A stretch of DNA of 64,000 nucleotides from Bacillota bacterium (GCA_023409435.1 JAEYHP010000081.1:14792-78791), one strand, 5' to 3'. Counted from the first letter of the stretch, positions 39,343 to 48,769 are shown. Numbers and translations: made by a program. Notes: a model not told the origin generated them from the sequence alone.

Positions 39343-40028
39343 GCTGTTCCTCCTGTTTTAGGCTGCTCAGGCGGCCCGTAAAGTGTCGTATGTCCAAGGG
39401 TAAGAATACGGAAGCCCAACTCCGCCACATGCGCGCTGGTTCTGCATAAGCCCGGCCTGAGCCTTGGCAGCACGCTGCGCGTCATGCACAAAAGCGCGTC
39501 GGAAGCGGCGAGCATCCGCAGCCGCAGCCCGCGGGGATGATGGAACCGCTCCGGTATGGCAAGCGTTAGCAGCAGCGCATTCTGCACGGCGGGGTTCTCC
39601 GGGCAGCAGGGGGTGTCGTACGCCTTCCTTGCAAGCATCCACATCCGCCGTATGGTGTAATTGATCCGCGCCCGCGCGGCGTCGTCATGCGGGGCGGTAG
39701 GCCCCGGCCCTGGGACGGGGCCGTAAGCGTTCAGCGCATCTTTTAGCAGCGCGGTATACAGCTCCCCGGTAAGCTCAAAGAAAAGATGCCCGCCGCCATG
39801 CGTGACGCGCGCGATGGGAGAAACGCCGAGGTACTTGAATGTCGGAAGCTTTTTCTGCAACTCCTGGCACAACGCCCCTGCATCTGCCCCAAGCCTCAAC
39901 GGCGCCGCACACCGTACGGCAACGCCTTCCGCAGGGCAGTCCATGTCTTGGGGGTCTACAGTTGTTCCCGCAATCGCGCCGGTTATCGAAGCAAGGTAAG
40001 CACGCAACTCTTCTAATTGACCGGTCAT
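39339..40028 (-). CDS. Unknown protein with faint arginyl-tRNA synthetase-like features
   Basis: The 229-residue protein was not identified. Residues 30-100 (VRCAAPLRLGADAGALCQEL, VTHGGGHLFFELTGELYTALL) faintly recall the N-terminal tRNA-binding domain of ArgRS, and residues 115-200 (AARARINYTIRRMWMLARKA) its DALR helical anticodon domain, but no HIGH or KMSKS motif is present. It is not a complete enzyme. It overlaps the metallo-hydrolase gene by four bases and is transcribed first. The match is weak and needs a profile search. Confidence 0.5.
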   Translation of the reverse strand: MTGQLEELRAYLASITGAIAGTTVDPQDMDCPAEGVAVRCAAPLRLGADAGALCQELQKKLPTFKYLGVSPIARVTHGGGHLFFELTGELYTALLKDALNAYGPVPGPGPTAPHDDAARARINYTIRRMWMLARKAYDTPCCPENPAVQNALLLTLAIPERFHHPRGLRLRMLAASDALLCMTRSVLPRLRPGLCRTSAHVAELGFRILTLGHTTLYGPPEQPKTGGTA

Positions 40029-40197
40029 GCGCTTATTTACCCCTTTTTATATATTATAACAGGATACTGTACGAACCGGGTCTTGTCAAATATATTTGCA
40101 GGCCATTCCGAAAGAAACTGCATTTTACTGCAATCGCTTGTGAGCGCGGCCGCATTTGGGTATAGTAGTACTATCTTATTATCAAAGCGAGGACCTC

Positions 40198-41172
40198 ATG
40201 CAAAACATGATTTATTTGAGCAGCGTTTATGATCCTTACCATAACCTTGCGCTCGAATCGCTGCTGTTCGACGCGCAGGGGGGAAACTGCACACTCTACC
40301 TGTGGCAGAATCAGAATACCGTGGTCATAGGCAAAAACCAGAACGCCTGGAAGGAATGCCGCACGCAGATACTGGAGCAGGAAGGCGGGCACCTGGCGCG
40401 GCGTTCCTCCGGCGGCGGGGCTGTGTTCCACGACCTTGGCAATTTGAACTTTACCTTTATATTACCCCGTCGGGCGTATGATGTACACAAACAGCTTTCC
40501 GTCATCCAGCAGGCGGCGGCAAAGTTCAATATTGAGACCGAGTTTACCGGCCGTAACGATCTTGTGGTAAAAGAGAGCGGCGCGAAATTCTCCGGCAACG
40601 CGTTCCGATTCGGCTCGGACGTCGCTATGCACCACGGCACGGTATTGATCGACGTGGATATGCAGAAGCTTTCGCGCTACCTGGCGCCCCCGCCGGACAA
40701 GCTGAATGCAAAAGGCATCGCAAGTGTGCGCTCGCGGGTGCAGAACCTGCACGACCTCAACCCCGCGCTGACGGTGGATACAATGAAGGATGCGCTGATC
40801 GACGCGTTTATTAAGACTTACGGTATCGCCCGCGTGGGGCAGGAGTTCCAGCTGGATGAAGAGAAGCTCAATGCGCTCACGGAGCTGTACGGCTCCTGGG
40901 AATGGAAAATGGGCAGGACGCCGTCGTTTGATATCATACTGGAGCAGCGCTTCTCCTGGGGCGGCATCGAGATGCAGCTCTCTTTGAGCAAGGGCTGCAT
41001 TGTGGACGCCAAAGTGTATTCGGACGCCATGGACGAAGCGTTTATCGAGCGTATCGCGCCGGTGCTTCTTTGCTCCCCCTTCCAGTCCCATGAGATGGCG
41101 GAGCGCATCCGCGCTTTGCGGCACCAGCAGGCGGGCGAGCTTGCGGACTGGATACTGGAAAAGGGGTTCTAG
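40198..41172 (+). CDS. lplA: Lipoate-protein ligase A
   Basis: The 324-residue enzyme attaches lipoate to dehydrogenase complexes or the glycine cleavage H protein. Characteristic stretches are LYLWQNQNTVVIGKNQNAWK, the RRSSGGGAVFHDLGNLNFTF glycine loop, the SGNAFRF region and HHGTVLIDVDM. The C-terminal accessory domain includes FSWGGIEMQLSLSKG. The start at 40198 follows GCGAGGAC; the longer frame has no ribosome site. It is a single gene. Confidence 0.94.
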   Translation: MQNMIYLSSVYDPYHNLALESLLFDAQGGNCTLYLWQNQNTVVIGKNQNAWKECRTQILEQEGGHLARRSSGGGAVFHDLGNLNFTFILPRRAYDVHKQLSVIQQAAAKFNIETEFTGRNDLVVKESGAKFSGNAFRFGSDVAMHHGTVLIDVDMQKLSRYLAPPPDKLNAKGIASVRSRVQNLHDLNPALTVDTMKDALIDAFIKTYGIARVGQEFQLDEEKLNALTELYGSWEWKMGRTPSFDIILEQRFSWGGIEMQLSLSKGCIVDAKVYSDAMDEAFIERIAPVLLCSPFQSHEMAERIRALRHQQAGELADWILEKGF

Positions 41173-41337
41173 CGGCAGGCCGTGGAAAGGCGGCTCTAAA
41201 CTTCATAGCTTGCAATGCAGGGCTGCAATACAATCGCGGCCCTGCATTTCTTTTATTCCTCATATCCAGTTGCCCGGGTGCCCGAATGTCATCACGCAAA
41301 CATATAATGTCCTATAAGTAGGAAGGCGGGATGCGTT

Positions 41338-41883
41338 ATGAGCTGGCAGGAAAACATACGTCTTCTATGGACCGACCATCTGGTTTGGACCAGACACTTT
41401 CTGATCAGCCTGATGTTCAGGCTCCGGGATCTGAGCTATGTGACGATACGCACCATGCAGAATACCATCGACTTTTCGGGGCAGCTTACACCTTTTTATG
41501 GACTGGACAACGCAAAACGATACGAGGCTCTGTTGGCGGAGCACATCCTGCTGCTGGCCGAATTGGCGTCCACAATAAAAATCGGCTTTGATGTCTCTAT
41601 GCAGCAGTCAAAGCTGCAGGCAAACTCGGACGAGATCGCAGCCCTTTTCGCCGAGCTAAATCCTTATTGGAATAAGGCGACATGGCAGGAAATGCTGTAT
41701 GCCCAGCATCAGTTGGAAGAACAGCTGGTCAGGCAAATCAATGAAGACAAACTTTCCACGTCGATTTCCACCTATGACGCAATCTACCAAAACGCTTTAA
41801 AAATGGCGAGCTATTTGATTGACGGGATAGCGGCGCAATTTCCGCAGTATGCGTATCCCGTAGGGACCGCCGTTGTATCCTAG
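41338..41883 (+). CDS. Conserved helical protein of unknown function
   Basis: The 181-residue protein is mainly helical and begins MSWQENIRLLWTDHLVWTRH. Similar proteins with the LW.EH..WTR start and a later FYG....LL.EH motif are seen in Bacillota and other phyla, always of unknown function. Histidines in DHLVWTRH and EHILLL could bind metal. It lacks a signal peptide. The start at 41338 follows AGGAAGGCGGG. It is a single gene. Confidence 0.7.
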   Translation: MSWQENIRLLWTDHLVWTRHFLISLMFRLRDLSYVTIRTMQNTIDFSGQLTPFYGLDNAKRYEALLAEHILLLAELASTIKIGFDVSMQQSKLQANSDEIAALFAELNPYWNKATWQEMLYAQHQLEEQLVRQINEDKLSTSISTYDAIYQNALKMASYLIDGIAAQFPQYAYPVGTAVVS

Positions 41884-42097
41884 CGCGTCATCCGCAGCCG
41901 GGGCGCAGACATATTGACAGGGATACGAGCCCGTTATCTTGGGCGCCTATAACAGCTACCAAATGCAGTGACATTTCTAAATTGCCATCATCGTTCATCA
42001 TAATTTCACTGTTATTCCTATAACTATGTATGCACGCTATGGTATACTGGTAGCGGATGGTTCACCGGTGCATACCACAACAAAAGACGAGGGTGCC

Positions 42098-44257
42098 ATG
42101 AAGCGAAGCCTCTGCCTGCTTTTATCGCTGATATTGCTTACACTGGCGGTTCCGGCCTGCAAGGCGCCGTCCGCCGCGGACGCGCGGGATGCGTTTTTAA
42201 CCTTCATCAATGCGGGGGAGTATGGCGCGGCCTACGATATGCTGCATTCCTCCGTTCGGTACGACCCTGACCGCGCGGCGAAGGATATTGCGGAAAACAA
42301 GGAGCAGCCCATAGACCGTATCTCCAAGGAGCAGTTCATTGAGCGCTACGAGGCGATATTTGAGGAGCTTGAGATCGGGGGCCTGAGCTATACGCCCACG
42401 TCCGCCGTAGAGGGCGAGGCCATCTGCGTCTATGATTACAGGCTCGGCTACGATAGTCCCCTCATCGGCGACCAGGAAATGGAGTTCCGCATGTCCGTCC
42501 GGCGCGAAAACAGCCTGTGGACGGTGGAGTGGACGCCCGAGCTGCTCTTTCCCGAGATGGGCTGGGGGGATACCGTGCGCGTGGGCAAAACCACGGCGCT
42601 GCGCGGGGAGATTTTAGCCGACGGCGTGGTGTATGCGCAGACGGTCAACGCCGTGAGCGTCATTGCCGTGCCGGATAAAATTGAAGACCAAGCCCAGTTT
42701 GCCCGCCAGACGTCCATGCTTTTGGGCATGTCCATCGAAGCGGTGGAAAAAAAGCTCACGAACGTATACGGAGACTTTGTCATACTCAAGCAGCTGTATC
42801 CGGATGAGCTGACTCAAAGCCTGGAAGAGCAGTTGCTGCTCATCCCCGGCGTGTCCGTAGACAAAAGCAATTTTGGGACATTGCGCTATTACCCGCAGAA
42901 GAACTCGCTCGCGCATATCCTCGGGTATGTCGGCGCGGCGTCACCGGAGGATTTAAAGGCGCTCACCGGCAACGAAAAAGGGGACGACGTATACAACGCG
43001 GATTCTCGCGTGGGCAAAAGCGGGCTGGAGAGCATATACGAAAAGCAGCTGCGGGGCACGGACGGGTACTTTATTTACATCAGCGCGCCGGATGGGCTGA
43101 ATAAAAAGACGCTCTATGAAAAAAAGGCCGAAAACGGGCTGGACGTGCAGCTGACTTTGGACCCGGATTTGCAGCAACGCACGGAGGTATTGCTCCAGTA
43201 CTTGATGTTTGGAGAAGATACGGCGGGGGCCGTGGTGGTGTTAAACCCCAAGACCGGGGAAATAGAAGCCATGGCAAGTTACCCCTCATTCGATCTTAAC
43301 CTGTTTGCGCGCGGCATCCCCGAGGCAGACTGGCAGCGATTGAGTACGCAGAAGAACGCGCCGCTCTTTAACAGGCTCACCCGCGGCCTGTATCCGCCCG
43401 GCTCCATATTCAAGCCCTATACCGCGGCGGTAGCGCTGGAAAGCGGCGCCATGACTGCGACAACCACATTCCCCATGAATAAGGAGACCATAGAGGAGGA
43501 CAAATGGCTTCCCTCCGATAACGGCGAGTTCGGCCCCTGGGGCTATGCCTCCATCACCCGCGTACATCTGGAGCACCGGCATTCCCCGCCGCTCGATATG
43601 CACAGCGGCATGATCGATTCGGACAACATCTATTTTTCCTATGCCGCACTCAAAACCGGCACGGACGCGTTTGTAAGCTTTATGGAACATGCGGGGTATA
43701 CCGAAAGCATTCCGTTTGATACTTCCGTATTGCCCGCGCAGCTCAAAAACGAAAAATCGGAATGGTCGCCGATGCTGCTTGCGGAAAGCTCCTATGGCCA
43801 GGGCGAGGTGCTTGTTACCCCACTGCAGGCTGCATGCATGTTTTCGGCTCTTGCCAACAACGGCAGCATACAGGCGCCATATGTCGTAAAAGGGCTTTAC
43901 CGCACGGAGGGGCCGGACTATACGCCCGTTACCCAGCATGAGGACAGTGTCTGGAAAGCGAACATCATACAGCAAAGCACTTTGGATACGTTGGCTCCCA
44001 TGCTGGAGGATGTTATTGAAACCGGCACCGGCAACTGGCTGCATATGGACAACATCGCGGGCAAGACGGGCACGGCGCAGGTGGGCAACGACAGAACAAA
44101 GGAAATCAATTGGTTTGTGGGGTATCGCCTCCGGACCACAGAGGACAGGCTCGTGCTCGTCATGCTGGAGGTGCCTGCAAACTCCGAGGCATTCTCCCAG
44201 ACCAAGTTCGATATTGCGCGGGAACTGTTGAAACAGGAACAAAGCCCGGAACAATAG
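42098..44257 (+). CDS. Lipoprotein class B penicillin-binding protein with MecA-like N-terminal domain
   Basis: The 719-residue protein has a signal segment ending in LAVPACKAPS (lipobox), so it is probably a lipoprotein, not a membrane-helix anchored PBP. The N-terminal NTF2-like MecA_N domain spans about residues 30-150. A PBP-dimer domain follows, then the transpeptidase with active serine in PPGSIFKPY (SxxK), SDN in IDSDNIYFSYA (SxN) and AGKTGTAQVG (KTG). It cross-links peptidoglycan stems. The architecture is like PBP2a/PBP3 low-affinity enzymes, so beta-lactam tolerance is possible but not shown. The start at 42098 follows GAGGGTG. Confidence 0.9.
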   Translation: MKRSLCLLLSLILLTLAVPACKAPSAADARDAFLTFINAGEYGAAYDMLHSSVRYDPDRAAKDIAENKEQPIDRISKEQFIERYEAIFEELEIGGLSYTPTSAVEGEAICVYDYRLGYDSPLIGDQEMEFRMSVRRENSLWTVEWTPELLFPEMGWGDTVRVGKTTALRGEILADGVVYAQTVNAVSVIAVPDKIEDQAQFARQTSMLLGMSIEAVEKKLTNVYGDFVILKQLYPDELTQSLEEQLLLIPGVSVDKSNFGTLRYYPQKNSLAHILGYVGAASPEDLKALTGNEKGDDVYNADSRVGKSGLESIYEKQLRGTDGYFIYISAPDGLNKKTLYEKKAENGLDVQLTLDPDLQQRTEVLLQYLMFGEDTAGAVVVLNPKTGEIEAMASYPSFDLNLFARGIPEADWQRLSTQKNAPLFNRLTRGLYPPGSIFKPYTAAVALESGAMTATTTFPMNKETIEEDKWLPSDNGEFGPWGYASITRVHLEHRHSPPLDMHSGMIDSDNIYFSYAALKTGTDAFVSFMEHAGYTESIPFDTSVLPAQLKNEKSEWSPMLLAESSYGQGEVLVTPLQAACMFSALANNGSIQAPYVVKGLYRTEGPDYTPVTQHEDSVWKANIIQQSTLDTLAPMLEDVIETGTGNWLHMDNIAGKTGTAQVGNDRTKEINWFVGYRLRTTEDRLVLVMLEVPANSEAFSQTKFDIARELLKQEQSPEQ

Positions 44258-44413
44258 AAAAGACGGAGCCGATTTCCGCATTGGGCGCGCCGCGAGCGCA
44301 ATAATATATAAAGCGGAAAGAACGCGTGAAACAAAACTGACGATAATATATAGTAGGGCTGAACCGCTTCGACCACCTTTGCAGCCCTTACGAAAAGAGG
44401 TACCTTAAGCGAA

Positions 44414-45007
44414 ATGGAACATAGCAACGTTTGTATATTCGCCTCCTCCAGTGAATTGCTGGAACCGAAATATTTTGCCCTGGCGGAGGAGCTGGGTACT
44501 GCCGTGGCGCTCTCGGGCGCAGGCATGGTATTTGGCGGCGGGCAGCGCGGCCTGATGGGAGCCGCGGCACGCGGCGTGAAAAGGGAAAACGGGCGCATCA
44601 TAGGCATCATGCCCGAGCGGATCAACAAGCCCGGCGTGGCCTATCCCGAATGTACGGAATTTTATGAAACCCGGACCATGCACGAGCGCAAGCAGCGCAT
44701 GGAGGATTTAGCGGATGCGTTTATCGCGCTCCCGGGCGGCTTTGGCACGCTTGAAGAGGTGCTCGAAGTGATTACTCTGCGGCAGCTTGGCTACCACGAC
44801 AAACCCATCGTCATCATCAATCTGGATGGCTTCTTCGATCCAATCCTGGAACAGTTTGAGCGGTTTTACGCCGAAAATTTCGCGGACGTCGCCTACCGCG
44901 CCATGTACGCCGTAGCAAACGGCGCGTGCGAGGCCGTGGCACTGATCCAATCCTATGTCCCGGCGGACCTGCCGGATAAATTACAGGCAACGGAGAGCAG
45001 CGTATGA
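44414..45007 (+). CDS. LOG-family phosphoribohydrolase-like protein
   Basis: The 197-residue protein starts VCIFASSSELLEPKYFALAE and has the LOG motif PGGFGTLEEVLEVITLRQLG near residue 100, with the earlier FGGGQRGLMGAAA nucleotide-binding loop. LOG enzymes release cytokinin-type bases from their riboside monophosphates; in bacteria the real substrate may be AMP-like nucleotides. Its stop overlaps the start of the universal-stress-like gene (ATGA), so the two are coupled. Confidence 0.9.
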   Translation: MEHSNVCIFASSSELLEPKYFALAEELGTAVALSGAGMVFGGGQRGLMGAAARGVKRENGRIIGIMPERINKPGVAYPECTEFYETRTMHERKQRMEDLADAFIALPGGFGTLEEVLEVITLRQLGYHDKPIVIINLDGFFDPILEQFERFYAENFADVAYRAMYAVANGACEAVALIQSYVPADLPDKLQATESSV

Positions 45008-45417
45008 AAAAAACGCTTTCACCCGCTACAATGATGGAACATGAGCACGAGAAGCGCATCGTCATGGTGTGCGTGACCCGCCAGCGTACCTGCGCAAGGC
45101 TGGTGGAACGGGGGGAGATTATCGCCCGCGAACGAGATCTGCCGCTGCATATCGTGCATGCGGTCAGAACGGGGGAGAATTTCCTGGGAAATGCAATAGA
45201 AGGGGAAGCCTTGGAATATCTCTTTACCGCGGCGCAGCTTGCGGGCGGCTCGCTCGCTATGCTGCGCGCCGACGATGTGGAAGGAACGCTTGAAGTTTAC
45301 GCCAAGGCGCACGAGGCGTCCGTGCTGGTGCTGGGCGCGTCGCCCGATCCTTCCGGGGACAACTTTGTCTCCCGCCTGGAGCGCCGTCTGCCGGGGATAC
45401 AAGTGGAGATTGTATAA
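45004..45417 (+). CDS. Universal-stress-like protein (UspA/KdpD C-domain type)
   Basis: The 137-residue protein has the UspA-like start KRIVMVCVTRQRTCARLVER and ends LEVYAKAHEASVLVLGASPD with RLERRLPGIQVEIV. The layout is closer to the USP-like domain of KdpD than to the nucleotide-binding UspA of E. coli. The GxxG-(S/T) ATP loop is not clear. It is translated with the LOG gene through a 4-base overlap. The function is unknown. Confidence 0.72.
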   Translation: MKKTLSPATMMEHEHEKRIVMVCVTRQRTCARLVERGEIIARERDLPLHIVHAVRTGENFLGNAIEGEALEYLFTAAQLAGGSLAMLRADDVEGTLEVYAKAHEASVLVLGASPDPSGDNFVSRLERRLPGIQVEIV

Positions 45418-45442
45418 AGTACCGGAACCCGAATATAGAATA

Positions 45443-45475
45443 AAAAGGGCTTGCCATGGAGGCAAGCCCTTTTGT
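45443..45475 (+). terminator. Terminator after the universal-stress gene
   Basis: AAAAGGGCTTGCC and GGCAAGCCCTTTT pair perfectly around ATGGA, followed by T residues. Confidence 0.9.
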
Positions 45476-45527
45476 TTTTCTGCTTTTTTGATATAGTAAG
45501 TGCAGAATATATTGGGAGGATGCGGAA

Positions 45528-45998
45528 ATGACGGCTTATGAGAAAAGTCTCACAGTTTTAACGGAGCTGTTCGGCAGGGACTGTCAGTTTGCGCTGGCAA
45601 CTTCAAAGGAGCATGTTCCATCCGTCAGGGTCGTGGATACCTACTATGAGGACGGCGCGTTCTATATCGTCACCTACCGGACCTCGCAAAAGGCGCTGGA
45701 AATCGCCGCAAACGAACGGGTCGCCCTGTGCGATCAATTGTATCGGTTCAGCGGTACGGCGCATTTGATCGGGCATCCGCTGCAGCAGGAAAACAGCCAG
45801 ATCAGGAGCAAACTGATCCGCGTCTTTGAACCCTGGTATTTTAAGCACAACGATGAGAACGACGCGGACATGTGCTACATCAAGATCGAACCCGACCACG
45901 GGTTCTTTTATAAGGACGGAACCGGATATAAAGTTGATTTTCTTAAAAGAACGGCGGAAGAATTTCCGTTTGTATTCGACGTGATAACGGCGGGATAA
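45528..45998 (+). CDS. Pyridoxamine-5'-phosphate-oxidase-like flavin protein
   Basis: The 156-residue protein has the split-barrel FMN fold of the general PNPOx-like family: CQFALATSKEHVPSVRVVDT, then the GAFYIVTYRTSQKALEIAAN flavin-phosphate segment, NERVALCDQLYRFSGTAHLI and the C-terminal FFYKDGTGYKVDF. These proteins bind FMN or F420 and reduce varied substrates. The substrate is unknown. The ATG follows GGGAGGATG. Confidence 0.85.
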   Translation: MTAYEKSLTVLTELFGRDCQFALATSKEHVPSVRVVDTYYEDGAFYIVTYRTSQKALEIAANERVALCDQLYRFSGTAHLIGHPLQQENSQIRSKLIRVFEPWYFKHNDENDADMCYIKIEPDHGFFYKDGTGYKVDFLKRTAEEFPFVFDVITAG

Positions 45999-46132
45999 TT
46001 TCAAACGAGGATACGAGGGCAGCGCTCCCATGGGGTCAAAAAGAAGGCTGTCAAAACAGAACCGTCCATAAACATTTCCTTAACATTTTTCGGCTATAAT
46101 CTGTGTCAGGTAAAAAAGATGGAGATGTTCTT

Positions 46133-46804
46133 ATGATCAACATTCTTGTGGTGGAAGATGATAAAAAGCTCAATCAAATCGTCTGCGCATATCTAAATGA
46201 AAACGGATATGCCGCCAAAGGGTGCTTCAACCCGCGGGAGGCGTATGACCAGATGTACAACACCCTGTATGATCTGATCATATCGGATATCATGATGCCT
46301 GAAATCGACGGGTTTGAATTCGCGGAAACGGTACGGGATGTCAACAAGACCATTCCTATTCTGTTCATGACCGCCCGCGACGATATTTCCTCCAAACAAA
46401 AGGGGTTCCGCATCGGCATTGACGATTACATGGTGAAGCCCGCCGATATGGACGAGCTGGTGCTGCGCGTGGGCGCGCTGCTGCGCCGGGCGAACATCGC
46501 CAACGAAAAGCGCCTGGCGGTGGGCAGCCTCACCATGGACGCGGATGCCATGACCGCAACGGCGAATGGCGAGGAAATACAGGTGACTGTGCGCGAATTC
46601 AATATATTGTATAAACTGCTCTCCTATCCCAATCATACGTTTTCCCGTGCGCAGTTGATGGACGAGTTCTGGGGGCTGGAAAGCGAAACCAGCCTGCGTG
46701 CCGTGGATGTGTATATCACAAAGCTTCGGGATAAGTTTTCCGGCTGCGAGGGCTTTAAGATCGTTACTGTCCATGGCCTCGGATATAAGGCGGTGTTGCA
46801 ATGA
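46133..46804 (+). CDS. OmpR/PhoB-type response regulator
   Basis: The 223-residue protein has a receiver domain at residues 1-115 with phosphate acceptor in LIISDIMMPEIDGF (D near 53) and a winged-helix output domain with VREFNILYKLLSYPNHTFSR and RAVDVYITKLRDKF. It pairs with the kinase gene, which starts 4 bases before its own stop. The start at 46133 follows GGAGATG; an ATG 10 codons upstream is less likely. It probably controls the downstream membrane protein and radical SAM genes. Confidence 0.92.
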   Translation: MINILVVEDDKKLNQIVCAYLNENGYAAKGCFNPREAYDQMYNTLYDLIISDIMMPEIDGFEFAETVRDVNKTIPILFMTARDDISSKQKGFRIGIDDYMVKPADMDELVLRVGALLRRANIANEKRLAVGSLTMDADAMTATANGEEIQVTVREFNILYKLLSYPNHTFSRAQLMDEFWGLESETSLRAVDVYITKLRDKFSGCEGFKIVTVHGLGYKAVLQ

Positions 46805-47877
46805 GAAAAAAGCAGAAGCAGCTTGAAAACGACGTTCGCGTCAAGGCCAGGCATTTTACATGGAAGGAATACGCGCTGACTTATTTTATCCTGCTGTCGC
46901 TGGCCGCAGGGCAATGGATGATCTACAACGAATACGTGTACTTTGGCCATATGCCGGCGGAGTATATCTGGGGCATGCTCGGATACTGGGCGATCGTGAC
47001 CGGTGTGTTTTGCCTGATCACCGCCCGGCAGAAGATCCGCGCCTACGATAAACCCATGAGGACGCTCAGCGGAGCCGCCAAACAGGTCGCCGGGGGCGAT
47101 TTTTCGGTCTATCTCGAACCCGTACACCGTGCGGACAAGCTTGATTATGTGGATGTGATGTTTGAGGACTTCAACAAGATGGTGGAGGAACTGAACAGCA
47201 TCGAAACGCTCAAGAACGACTTTATCGCCAACGTGTCCCATGAAATCAAGACGCCGCTGTCCGTTATCCAAAGCTACGCCACGGCGCTGCAAAAGGAAGA
47301 TCTCCCGCAGGAAAAGCGTAGGGAATATACCGATACGATCATCAGCGCGTCCAGAAATTTGACGGCGCTCGTAACCAACATTCTGAAACTCAACAAGCTG
47401 GAAAACCAGGAGATCACGCCTGCCGCGGAGCCCTTTGACCTGTGCCGCCAGCTTTGCGACTGCGCGCTGACGTTTGAGGACGCGTGGGAGCGGAAGGGCA
47501 TCGCGTTTGAGGCGGATATTGAGGACCGCGCCATGGTATGCGCCGACGCGAGCATGCTGGAGATCGCCTGGCACAACCTTCTTTCCAACGCTGTGAAATT
47601 TACGGAGCCTGGCGGGAAGATCACACTGACGCAGACTTCGGATGCGGATTCTGTGACGGTCTCCATATCCGATACCGGCTGCGGCATGGATGAAGAGACC
47701 ATGAAGCATAGCTTCGATCAATTCTATCAGGGTGACACCTCCCACTCGGGAGAGGGCAACGGCCTTGGCCTTGCGCTCACACTGCGCGTCATTGAACTTG
47801 TGGGCGGTTCCATAACGGTAAAGAGCGAGCCGGGGAAAGGCGCAACCTTTACGGTAAGGTTAAAGGTCGAACCATAA
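46801..47877 (+). CDS. Sensor histidine kinase
   Basis: The 358-residue protein has two membrane spans (about residues 20-40 and 59-78) enclosing a short external loop, then a HAMP-like segment (LSGAAKQVAGGDFSVYLEPV). The dimer/phosphoacceptor domain has SHEIKTPLSVIQSY (His near 147), and the ATPase domain has HNLLSNAVKFTEPGG (N box), SDTGCGMDEE (G1) and GEGNGLGLAL (G2). The short loop suggests it senses an intramembrane or lipid signal. It overlaps the regulator gene by four bases. Confidence 0.93.
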   Translation: MRKKQKQLENDVRVKARHFTWKEYALTYFILLSLAAGQWMIYNEYVYFGHMPAEYIWGMLGYWAIVTGVFCLITARQKIRAYDKPMRTLSGAAKQVAGGDFSVYLEPVHRADKLDYVDVMFEDFNKMVEELNSIETLKNDFIANVSHEIKTPLSVIQSYATALQKEDLPQEKRREYTDTIISASRNLTALVTNILKLNKLENQEITPAAEPFDLCRQLCDCALTFEDAWERKGIAFEADIEDRAMVCADASMLEIAWHNLLSNAVKFTEPGGKITLTQTSDADSVTVSISDTGCGMDEETMKHSFDQFYQGDTSHSGEGNGLGLALTLRVIELVGGSITVKSEPGKGATFTVRLKVEP

Positions 47878-47904
47878 GTGAATGCACAACCAAAGTACAT
47901 CATG

Positions 47905-47943
47905 AACGGCCCGGATTTGGTAAGCCAAATCTGGGCCGTTTTT
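47905..47943 (+). terminator. Terminator after the two-component genes
   Basis: AACGGCCCGGATTTGG and CCAAATCTGGGCCGTT form a long stem with one wobble, then TTTT. Confidence 0.88.
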
Positions 47944-48090
47944 GATTCCAAAGAACCAGGCACGCTGTCTTTGCACTTTAGGATTAACATTTCTCAAACA
48001 TTTCAGAAGCAACTCGCAAACAATCCTCCGGTAAGATAGGCACATCAAACGGATCGAAAAGATCCGCGATTAAGAAAAGGAGAAATCGTT

Positions 48091-48621
48091 ATGAGTGAAG
48101 TCACAAAGAATGCGGATGGATTTGTAGGGTATGAGTACAAGGATGTCACGGTAAAGCGCAACCTGGAGTCGGTATATGCCGATGGGTATACAAACTTTGG
48201 CTGGACGCTGGAGGGCACATCAGTACCTATCCAGAGCATCGGTTCCGTCACTATGAAGTTCAAGCGCGACCGTAAGATCCGCAACAAAGCGGAGCTTTCT
48301 AGGTTGCAGCGCCAGTTCGATGCCTGCGTTGCGGAAATTGAAAATCTGGAGTTTTCCAAAGTCGTCGGCGCTTCCACCGTCGCCTACGTGATCGGCGTAG
48401 TTGGAACAGCGTTTATGGCAGGCTCCGTGTTTTCCCATATCGCGGGCATGCTGCCGCTTTCCATCATTCTGGCAATCCCGGGGTTTGCGGGCTGGATCAT
48501 TTCGTACTTCAGCTTCGTGAACATCCGCAGGAAGAAGACAGAGCAGGTCGCGCCCCTGATCGATCAGAAATACGACGAGATCTACGACGTGTGCGAAAAG
48601 GCTAACGGACTGTTGGCTTAG
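48091..48621 (+). CDS. Membrane protein of unknown function
   Basis: The 176-residue protein has an N-terminal soluble region of about 90 residues rich in charged residues, two close membrane spans at about 91-135 (VGASTVAYVIGVVGTAFMAG and LPLSIILAIPGFAGWIISYF), and a C-terminal helical tail. The pattern YEYKDVTVKRNLESVYADG was not recognised as a known domain. AAAAGGAG precedes the ATG. It is followed by a 29-residue peptide gene and a radical SAM gene, which may be co-transcribed. Confidence 0.75.
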   Translation: MSEVTKNADGFVGYEYKDVTVKRNLESVYADGYTNFGWTLEGTSVPIQSIGSVTMKFKRDRKIRNKAELSRLQRQFDACVAEIENLEFSKVVGASTVAYVIGVVGTAFMAGSVFSHIAGMLPLSIILAIPGFAGWIISYFSFVNIRRKKTEQVAPLIDQKYDEIYDVCEKANGLLA

Positions 48622-48679
48622 TTTGTTTCGCACATGGAAAACGGTACTGATTTTTAAAGTAAGGGTAGAAGGGGGGGAT

Positions 48680-48769
48680 ATGGGAACCGCCATTATCGTT
48701 GTAGTTGTCATTGCGGTCATTGTAGCCGTTGGGGCAGGGATCGTCGCTTCTAAAAAGCGCCGCAAATAA
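48680..48769 (+). CDS. Small hydrophobic peptide (29 residues), single membrane helix with basic tail
   Basis: The frame runs from ATG at 48680 to TAA at 48767-48769. A GGGGGG ribosome site lies 3 bases upstream. The peptide starts MGTAIIVVVVIAVIVAVGAG and ends SKKRRK, so it is one membrane helix with the basic end on the cytoplasmic side. It lies 24 bases before the radical SAM gene. It is too short for standard gene calling. It may be a small membrane protein that helps the enzyme, or a substrate, but nothing else supports either. Confidence 0.65.
   Translation: MGTAIIVVVVIAVIVAVGAGIVASKKRRK

Noticed and set aside
43286..44281. Leftward frame opposite the penicillin-binding protein
   Set aside because: The SxxK, SxN and KTG motifs fix the real gene on the other strand.
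46633..47745. Leftward frame of 370 codons opposite the histidine kinase
   Set aside because: The opposite strand carries all kinase motifs and an overlapping regulator gene; the shadow has no recognisable domain.
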